Assembly (NCBI GenBank): GCA_028291055.1
Contig: JAQGIP010000049.1
Location: 1 to 49,843, forward strand
Source of the DNA: Caulobacter sp.
Lineage (GTDB): Bacteria; Pseudomonadota; Alphaproteobacteria; Caulobacterales; Caulobacteraceae
Direction of reading: 5' to 3'
DNA length: 49,843 nucleotides
Shown here: piece after piece, positions 44,667-49,843 of the stretch
Layout of the letters: each line of letters begins with the position of its first letter
How positions within the stretch are numbered: the first letter of the stretch is position 1
The notes under the pieces: model-generated
The model's database searches: none
The model's input: the letters and a program-made list of their open reading frames with translations, nothing else
Told to the model about the DNA's origin: nothing
Made by a program: the position numbers and the translations under genes

Positions 44667-45036
44667 GGTCTGTACCCAATTGGAAGCGCGGCCCTAAACC
44701 CAGCCGCTCATCCCCGCGCAGGCGGGGACCCAGGCGTTTTTGCTGGCCAGGCCAAGCCCATCGCCACGGTCAGTACGAAGTGAATCCGCTCTCAGCTCGG
44801 CTCCTTCGTGTTCTTGGTGTGCTTGGTGGTTCACCTCGCCGCGCCTGACCCGGTCTCAACGCCTGCAAAGATCGACCACCAAGATCACGAAGAACACCAA
44901 GGGGCAGCAGCCTTCCGCTTCGCTCCCCGACCGGTCAGCAGACCCGGCAAGCCTTAGCTAAAAAGCCTGGGTCCCCGCCTGCGCGGGGAGGAGCGGGCGT
45001 TTGGGGTAAGTGAACATATTGAGTCCAAGACCCTAG
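44663..45036. mobile_element. Gene-less long inverted-repeat element with TTK-type inner arms
   Basis: Outer arms 44663-44741 and 44960-45036 are inverted copies. Each starts CTAGGGTCT and contains a nearly identical block (TCCCCGCGCAGGCGGGGACC continuing to CCAGGC and TTTTT). Inner arms 44803-44832 and 44874-44902 are also inverted; read on the plus strand the right one (ACCACCAAGATCACGAAGAA) would encode TTKITKNTKG. The core block is a hairpin by itself (CCCCGC...GCGGGG). No intact gene is inside. It fills most of the 559-bp gap between dnaB and the next gene. Confidence 0.7.
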
Positions 45037-45225
45037 GTCGTATCGACATTCAGGCCGCAGCCTCGCAGAGGGCGGTTCCGGGTGGCGGCGGGAGCCGGCC
45101 TTGTCGACGCCAAGCCCTTGCGCCGACCCAACCCGCGTCTCGTGGCCCAGGCGCCGCCCCTCCCGAATCCAAAAATCCACACCGCCCTATTCCAACGGTC
45201 GGGGCCGTTGCGGCCTTATGGGCCC
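45037..45225. other. Gene-free stretch, possible transposase remnant
   Basis: Read on the minus strand, 45081-45037 gives NRPLRGCGLNVDTT followed by a stop that falls at the end of the inverted-repeat element. This looks like the last codons of an insertion-sequence transposase, but I cannot name the family. The rest, up to the next start at 45226, shows nothing recognisable. Confidence 0.25.
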
Positions 45226-45957
45226 ATGTCCATCGGCCCCGACATCACCCCGACTTCGGCCCCCATCCCTGGCGACCCGCGCCCGGATGACCCCGACGCT
45301 TGGGGCGAACGCCGGCTGGCGATCCTCTCCGAACTGGCGGAAGCCGGTCTCGAGATCGCCCTGGCCCTGAAGACCCGCATCGTGGAGACGGCGGCGGCGG
45401 AGCCCGACGCGGACTCCGCCCGCGCCTGCGCCGACCTGACCCGGGCCTTCGACCGGACGTCGCGCGCCGTGCGCATGAGCATCGCCCTGCGTGAGCGGGT
45501 GGCGAAGGAGGCCGCCGCCGGCGGTCAGGCCGCGCGCACGGCCGCCGATGACGCCCGAACCCACCGCGCCGGCCGCGTGCGGCGCATCGTCGGTCGGATC
45601 GCCGAGGTTCGCTACACCGACCGCGCCACGCGCGAGGCCTTCGACAGCCAGGCCCGCGAGCGGCTGTACGACCGCGACATCACCGGTGATCTGAAAGCGC
45701 CGATCGGCGCGCTGGTGGCCCAGATCTGCGCCGACCTGGACCTGTCGCCCCGCTGGACGGCGATGGCGCAGGAGGCCTGGGCCCAGGAAGAGATCAATGA
45801 GCGCCCGCCGGGCTCGCCCTACGCGGCCTGGCCCGATCTTCCACCTGACAAGCCTGATCCGAAGGGCCCCGAGACCTGGGACGACGGGGATTGGGACGAG
45901 CAATTAGAGGACGGTGAGGACGACGAGCCGGATGACCCCGGAGGGGGCGGCCCCTAG
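45226..45957 (+). CDS. Unknown acidic protein
   Basis: A 243-residue protein I do not recognise. N-terminus Pro/Asp-rich (DITPTSAPIPGDPRPDDPDAW), then mainly helical with Ala and charged residues (about 30-125), a basic patch (THRAGRVRRIVGRIAEVRYTDRATREAF, about 110-140), and a very acidic tail (WDDGDWDEQLEDGEDDEPDD). No signal peptide or membrane segment. Codon use matches the neighbours, so it is probably real. ATG 45226 is chosen because the frame upstream has low coding character; it could start earlier at 45082. The stop TAG lies in a CCTAGGGTCAAGCGA repeat. Confidence 0.65.
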   Translation: MSIGPDITPTSAPIPGDPRPDDPDAWGERRLAILSELAEAGLEIALALKTRIVETAAAEPDADSARACADLTRAFDRTSRAVRMSIALRERVAKEAAAGGQAARTAADDARTHRAGRVRRIVGRIAEVRYTDRATREAFDSQARERLYDRDITGDLKAPIGALVAQICADLDLSPRWTAMAQEAWAQEEINERPPGSPYAAWPDLPPDKPDPKGPETWDDGDWDEQLEDGEDDEPDDPGGGGP

Positions 45958-46064
45958 GGTCAAGCGAAATTCCGCACCGGCGCCGGTGACCCGCACAAAC
46001 GCGAATGCCGATCCGCCTTAGGGCTGTATTGCGCGCCAACCGCGACCCTCCTAGGGTCAAGCGA
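45953..46064. promoter_or_regulatory. Direct repeat CCTAGGGTCAAGCGA twice before the transporter gene
   Basis: Two identical 15-bp copies (45953-45967 and 46050-46064) are 97 bp apart. The second is part of a perfect inverted repeat GACCCT-CCT-AGGGTC (46044-46058), 51 bp before the transporter start. They may be operator sites. CTAGGGTC also marks both ends of the nearby inverted-repeat element, so a mobile origin is possible. Confidence 0.35.
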
Positions 46065-46108
46065 CTGTAACGGCACGGGAATACCCGGCCGCGTGGGAGT
46101 ACGCCGCC

Positions 46109-47545
46109 TTGACCGACATTCCCGCTGGGAAGCTGACCCAGCATTCGCCGAAGGATCGCGCCTTCTTCGGCCACCCGCGAGGCCTGGCCTTCATCGCCCT
46201 CACCGAGGGCGGCGTGACCTTCTCCTACTACGGGATGAGGGCCATCCTGGTCCTCTACATGGCCAACCAGCTGCTGACGCCGGGCCACGTCGAACACATC
46301 TGGGGCTTCCAGGCCTTCAAGAACGCCGTCGACCACATCTATGGCCCCACAGCCCTGGGCAAGCCCCTGGCCTCGGCCATCGGCGGCCTCTTCTCCACCG
46401 TGGTCTTCGCCACCCCCTTCCTCTTCGGCCTGCTGGCCGACCGGGTGCTGAGCCGCAAGGGCACCATCATGTGGGGCGCGGCCATCCTGACGCTGGGCCA
46501 CTTCCTGATGGCCTTTGAGTCCACCTTCCTCATCGCGCTGGCCTGCCTGTTCACCGGCATGGGCTGCATAGGCAACCTCAAGGCCCAGGTCGGCAGCCTC
46601 TACGAGGCCGGCGACAACCGCCGCGCCGACGCCTTCCAGCTGTTCGTCCTGGCGGTCCAGGTCTCGGTGATCTTCTCGCCGCTCATCTGCGGCAGCCTGG
46701 CCAAGTCGATCGGCTATGAGTGGGGCTTCGGCGCCGCCGGCGTCGGCATGGCGCTGGGCTTCGCCATCTATCTGATGGCCGGCCGCTGGCTGCCGCCGGA
46801 CCCGGTGGTCAAGACCGCCGACGGCAAGAACGCCCGGCCTCCGCTTACCAGCAAGGACTGGCGCACCATCAGCGTGCTGGTTCTGCTGCTGCCCGTCCTG
46901 GCGCTGACCGCCGTGGCCAACGAGGAGATCGGCAACGCCTACCTGCTTTGGGGCCAGGACAATTTCCAGCTGATGTTCTTCGGCAAGGAGATGCCGGTGT
47001 CCTGGCTGGTCTCCCTGGACGCCATCGTCTCCACAGTCACCCTGATCCTGTCGGTGATGTTCTGGCGTTGGTACGATAGCCGCTTCAGGGCTTTGTCGGA
47101 GATCACCAAGGTCGCCATCGGCGCCACCATCACGGCCTTCGGTCCCCTGGTCCTTGTCGCCGCCTCGATGCACGCCGCCGGCGGCCATAAGGTCGGCCTC
47201 GGCTATGGTCTGGCCTTCCACATCATCAACGACTTCGGGTTCGCCAACGTCTACGCGATCGGCCTGGCGCTCTTCTCCCGCGCCGCGCCGCCGGCCTTGG
47301 CTGCGACCATCGTCAGCGCCTTCACCCTGCACCTGTCGATCACCAACTTCCTGGTCGGCAAGCTGGGCACCTATCTGACCGTGATGCCCGGACCGCTTTT
47401 CTGGGGCATGCACGCGGCCATCGTCGGCGTGGGAGCCGTATTGCTCTTCATCTTCGCCTTCTTCTTCAGGAAGACCCTGGCGCCGGACGAGCCGACGGCG
47501 CCGCTCGATCAGCCGATCCTCAGTCCGGACGCGGCGGCCGCGTAG
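46109..47545 (+). CDS. POT-family peptide transporter with altered ExxER motif
   Basis: A 478-residue major-facilitator protein of the proton-dependent oligopeptide transporter family, inner membrane, about 14 helices. TM1 carries ALTEGGVTFSYYGMRAILVLYM, matching ExxERFxYYGMRA in outline, but only E33 is kept: the second Glu and the Arg are V36 and T37. These residues couple protons to transport in known members. Later segments FLFGLLADRVLSRKGTIMWG and GMGCIGNLKAQVGSLYEAGDNRRADAFQLF fit the family. The start is TTG 46109 with GGGAG upstream; no ATG or GTG fits. Substrate is uncertain. Confidence 0.87.
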   Translation: MTDIPAGKLTQHSPKDRAFFGHPRGLAFIALTEGGVTFSYYGMRAILVLYMANQLLTPGHVEHIWGFQAFKNAVDHIYGPTALGKPLASAIGGLFSTVVFATPFLFGLLADRVLSRKGTIMWGAAILTLGHFLMAFESTFLIALACLFTGMGCIGNLKAQVGSLYEAGDNRRADAFQLFVLAVQVSVIFSPLICGSLAKSIGYEWGFGAAGVGMALGFAIYLMAGRWLPPDPVVKTADGKNARPPLTSKDWRTISVLVLLLPVLALTAVANEEIGNAYLLWGQDNFQLMFFGKEMPVSWLVSLDAIVSTVTLILSVMFWRWYDSRFRALSEITKVAIGATITAFGPLVLVAASMHAAGGHKVGLGYGLAFHIINDFGFANVYAIGLALFSRAAPPALAATIVSAFTLHLSITNFLVGKLGTYLTVMPGPLFWGMHAAIVGVGAVLLFIFAFFFRKTLAPDEPTAPLDQPILSPDAAAA

Positions 47546-47602
47546 GAGGGGCCGCGCAATAAAGGCAAGCCAAGGCGACATCGCGTTTGCTATGCGGACG
47601 CG

Positions 47603-48691
47603 ATGTCCCCGTCTTCCTTGAACCCGACGCTTTCCCTCACCGTCGACCTCGACGCCCTGGCCCACAACTACCGTGTCCTGCGTGACGCCGCCGGCGGCGC
47701 GGAGGTGGCGCCGGTGGTCAAGGCGGACGGCTATGGCCTTGGCGCGAGCGCCTGCGCGCGCCGGCTGTGGGCGGAAGGCGCCAAGAGCTTCTATGTGGCG
47801 CGGCTCACCGAGGGTGAGGCCCTGCGCGCCGACCTGGGGCCGGATTCCGTCATCTATGTGCTGGACGGGGTCACCCCCGGCGCGGCGTCCCGCCTGGCGG
47901 CCGCCGGCCTGACCCCGGTGCTGAGCAGCCTGGCCCAGCTCGACGAATGGCGCGCTTCCGCCGCAACGAGCCGCCTCAAGGCCGCCCTCCACATCGACAC
48001 CGGCATGAACCGCCTGGGCCTGCGCCCGGAAGAGGCGCGCGCCCTTTCCGCCGACCGCCTCGCGGACATCGACCTGCTGCTGACCCATCTGGCCTGCGCC
48101 GACGCGCCCGCCCATCCCCTCAATGAGGCCCAGCGCAGCCTCTTCGCCGAGACCTGCACCGCCCTCCCCAAGGCCCGCGCCACCCTCGCCAACACCGCCG
48201 CCGTCTTCCTCGGCTCCACCTACACCCTCGACCAGGTGCGCCCCGGCATCGGCCTCTATGGCGGCGGCCCGCTCGGCGTTCCCGACGCGCGGCTGAAGGC
48301 CGTGGCCACCCTGGAGGCCGCCATCCTCCAGGTGCGCACCGTGCCGCCGGGCGAGAGCATCGGATACGGGGCTGACTTCGTGGCCACACACCCCATGCAA
48401 GTCGCCATCCTGGCGGCCGGATATGCCGACGGCGTCTTGCGAAGCTTCAGCCCGGGCGGCTATGCCTGTCTGGCCGGAGAACGCCGGCCTTTGCTCGGCC
48501 GGGTTTCCATGGATCTCATCGCCATCGACGTGACGGGCTGCGACGCCGCCGTCCCCGGCGCCATGGTCGAGCTGCTGGGCGCCAACGTGGCCGTGGACGA
48601 CGCCGCCGCCCTGGCCGGCACCAGCGCCTATGAACTGCTGACCCGCCTGGGTTCCCGCGCCGAGCGGCGCTACGTGGGCGCGTTGGGATGA
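47603..48691 (+). CDS. alr: Alanine racemase
   Basis: A 362-residue PLP enzyme making D-alanine for peptidoglycan. The PLP lysine is in [11 protein letters not shown] (about residue 38); [16 protein letters not shown], the catalytic Tyr in [10 protein letters not shown], and [13 protein letters not shown] follow. Length is typical. ATG 47603; the stop overlaps the mlaE start. Confidence 0.96.
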   Translation: MSPSSLNPTLSLTVDLDALAHNYRVLRDAAGGAEVAPVVKADGYGLGASACARRLWAEGAKSFYVARLTEGEALRADLGPDSVIYVLDGVTPGAASRLAAAGLTPVLSSLAQLDEWRASAATSRLKAALHIDTGMNRLGLRPEEARALSADRLADIDLLLTHLACADAPAHPLNEAQRSLFAETCTALPKARATLANTAAVFLGSTYTLDQVRPGIGLYGGGPLGVPDARLKAVATLEAAILQVRTVPPGESIGYGADFVATHPMQVAILAAGYADGVLRSFSPGGYACLAGERRPLLGRVSMDLIAIDVTGCDAAVPGAMVELLGANVAVDDAAALAGTSAYELLTRLGSRAERRYVGALG

Positions 48692-49458
48692 ATCCCATCC
48701 AGGCTCTTGGCCGTTCGACGCTGGCCCTGCTGCGCACCGCCGGCGCGGTGGCGATCTTCGCCGGGCGAGGCCTGGTCAGCGCGGTGATGCCGCCCGTCTT
48801 CTTCGGCCAGACCGGCCGCCAGCTGATGGCCATCGGCTATCTGTCGCTTCCCGTGGTCGGCCTGACCGCCGTCTTCACCGGCGCGGCGCTGGCGCTCAAC
48901 ATCTATACCGGCGGCGGGCGCTTCAACGCCGAGCAGATCATGCCGCAGATCGTGGCCCTGGGGATCACCCGCGAACTGGGCCCGGTGCTGGCCGCCCTGA
49001 TGCTGGCCGGCCGGGTGTCGGCCGCCATCGCCGCCGAGATCGGCGCCATGCGCTCCACCGAGCAGATCGACGCGCTGAAGACGCTATCGACCGACCCCTT
49101 CCGTTATCTCGTGGCCCCTCGCCTCGTCGCCGCCATCATCACCCTGCCCCTGCTGACCCTGGTGGCCGACATCATCGGCGTGGCCGGCGGTTGGCTGGTG
49201 GCCACCCAGACGCTGGACTTCAACACCTCCACCTACATCCGCAACACCTGGGACTTCCTGCAGAGCTGGGACGTGGTGTCGGGCCTGATCAAGGCGGCGG
49301 TGTTCGGCTTCATCGTGGCCCTGATGGGCTGCTACCACGGCTTCAACGCCTCGGGCGGCGCGCGCGGCGTCGGGCGCGCGGCCACCCACGCGGTGGTCTC
49401 CGCCGCCATCCTGATCTTCGCGGCCGACTACCTGCTGACGAGCCTGTTCACCCGATGA
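48688..49458 (+). CDS. mlaE: MlaE-type lipid ABC transporter permease
   Basis: A 256-residue inner-membrane permease of the MlaE family. Seen: [59 protein letters not shown], and five to six hydrophobic helices. It works with MlaF and MlaD in phospholipid transport. ATGA overlap with alr and with mlaF, so the three form a unit; mlaD is encoded some 48 kb away at the other end of the window. Confidence 0.95.
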   Translation: MNPIQALGRSTLALLRTAGAVAIFAGRGLVSAVMPPVFFGQTGRQLMAIGYLSLPVVGLTAVFTGAALALNIYTGGGRFNAEQIMPQIVALGITRELGPVLAALMLAGRVSAAIAAEIGAMRSTEQIDALKTLSTDPFRYLVAPRLVAAIITLPLLTLVADIIGVAGGWLVATQTLDFNTSTYIRNTWDFLQSWDVVSGLIKAAVFGFIVALMGCYHGFNASGGARGVGRAATHAVVSAAILIFAADYLLTSLFTR

Positions 49459-49843
49459 CCGCCAAGCTGGCCCTGCGCGGCGTGACCAAGAGCTTTGGCG
49501 GCAAGCCGGTGCTGGACGGTATCGACCTCGACGTGGCGACGGGCCGCTCGCTCGTGGTGATCGGCGGCTCGGGCCAGGGCAAGTCGGTGACGGTCAAGAT
49601 CGCCATCGGGCTGATGGTGCCCGACGCCGGCCAGGTCCTGATCGACGGGCGAGACGTGACCGAGCTGAAAGGCCAGGCGAGGATCGCCCACGCGGCCAAG
49701 TTCGGCATGCTGTTCCAGGGGGCCGCCCTGTTCGACAGCCTGACGGTCTGGGAGAACGTGGCCTTCCGGCTGATCAACGCAGACCGTGTGCCCCGGCCGG
49801 CGGCGCGCGAACGGGCGCTCGACGCCCTCTCCCGCGTAGGACT
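49455..49843 (+). CDS. mlaF: MlaF-type ABC ATPase, N-terminal part
   Basis: Partial gene cut by the right edge after about 129 codons. Walker A reads GGSGQGKSVTVKIAIGLM, followed by the Q-loop GMLFQGAALFDSLTVWENVAF; Gln in GxGQGKS and the wording ALFDSLTVWENV are typical of Mla/Ttg2A ATPases. ATG 49455 overlaps the mlaE stop (ATGA). It would energise the MlaFE transporter. Confidence 0.95.
   Translation, partial: MTAKLALRGVTKSFGGKPVLDGIDLDVATGRSLVVIGGSGQGKSVTVKIAIGLMVPDAGQVLIDGRDVTELKGQARIAHAAKFGMLFQGAALFDSLTVWENVAFRLINADRVPRPAARERALDALSRVG

Noticed and set aside
45031..45180. Insertion-sequence fragment ending NRPLRGCGLNVDTT
   Set aside because: Too short and not tied to a family I can name; kept only as a low-confidence note.
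45794..48400. Long minus-strand open frame opposite the transporter and alr
   Set aside because: Same antisense effect; both plus-strand genes have clear family motifs over their whole length.

Overview
The window is a GC-rich chromosomal segment of an alphaproteobacterium, most likely Caulobacterales (Caulobacter/Phenylobacterium type). Support comes from the HdaA-type DnaA regulator, the NDUFA12-mlaD gene pair, the lptF-lptG-lptD-surA-pdxA-rsmA and fabD-fabG-acpP-fabF-mltG-yicC-gmk gene orders, and the general codon use. Nearly all of it is dense housekeeping DNA. No tRNA, rRNA, CRISPR array or prophage was seen.

Layout: 0-1.1 kb (minus) complex I accessory subunit NDUFA12, mlaD and the start of an exported Pro-rich protein. 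1.3-4.1 kb a large NrdJ-like protein that keeps the ends of class II ribonucleotide reductase but not its catalytic core. 4.3-5.8 kb two exported pentapeptide-repeat proteins. 5.8-8.1 kb aspS and a small exported protein. 8.2-12.6 kb hdaA, ppk, ppx. 12.9-14.7 kb exported VWA protein. 14.8-15.7 kb a REP-associated tyrosine transposase (RAYT) between two copies of a palindromic repeat. 15.7-19.9 kb rnd, purM-purN, Nudix, ndk. 20-24.4 kb ABC-F ATPase, I78-type inhibitor, holC, pepA. 24.5-32.4 kb outer-membrane assembly cluster (lptF, lptG, lptD, surA) with pdxA and rsmA. 32.6-38.7 kb (minus) gmk, yicC, mltG, fabF, acpP, fabG, fabD. 38.8-39.25 kb a GxxExxY nuclease-like gene enclosed by inverted repeats. 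39.4-41.1 kb alcohol dehydrogenase and exported peroxiredoxin. 41.5-42.8 kb rpsF-rpsR-rplI. 43.2-44.7 kb dnaB. 44.66-45.04 kb a long inverted-repeat element without a gene. 45.2-49.8 kb unknown acidic protein, POT-family transporter, alr, mlaE and the start of mlaF.

Two dispersed-repeat systems stand out. (1) Eight copies of a 130-240 bp element built from two inverted halves lie just behind stop codons across the window. Outer arms are GGGGACATGTACGCTCTCA / TGAGAGCGTACATGTCCCC and inner arms GACCGTACGTGTCCCC / GGGGACACGTACGGTC. Two copies bracket the RAYT gene, whose last codons lie inside one copy; this looks like a REP/BIME family with its resident transposase. One copy has paired compensating changes in both outer arms and one carries a 66-bp tandem duplication of its left half. 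(2) The GxxExxY gene starts inside one arm of an inverted repeat that encloses it exactly. A second, gene-less inverted-repeat element after dnaB carries inner arms that would encode a TTKITKNTKG-like peptide, which I recall as a typical N-terminus of GxxExxY proteins. These may be full and gene-less forms of one kind of mobile unit.

The NrdJ-like protein is preceded by a pair of NrdR-box-like sites 32 bp apart, so it may be a catalytically dead relative of ribonucleotide reductase still under control of the reductase regulator. All assignments come from reading motifs and gene order by eye; no database search was possible.
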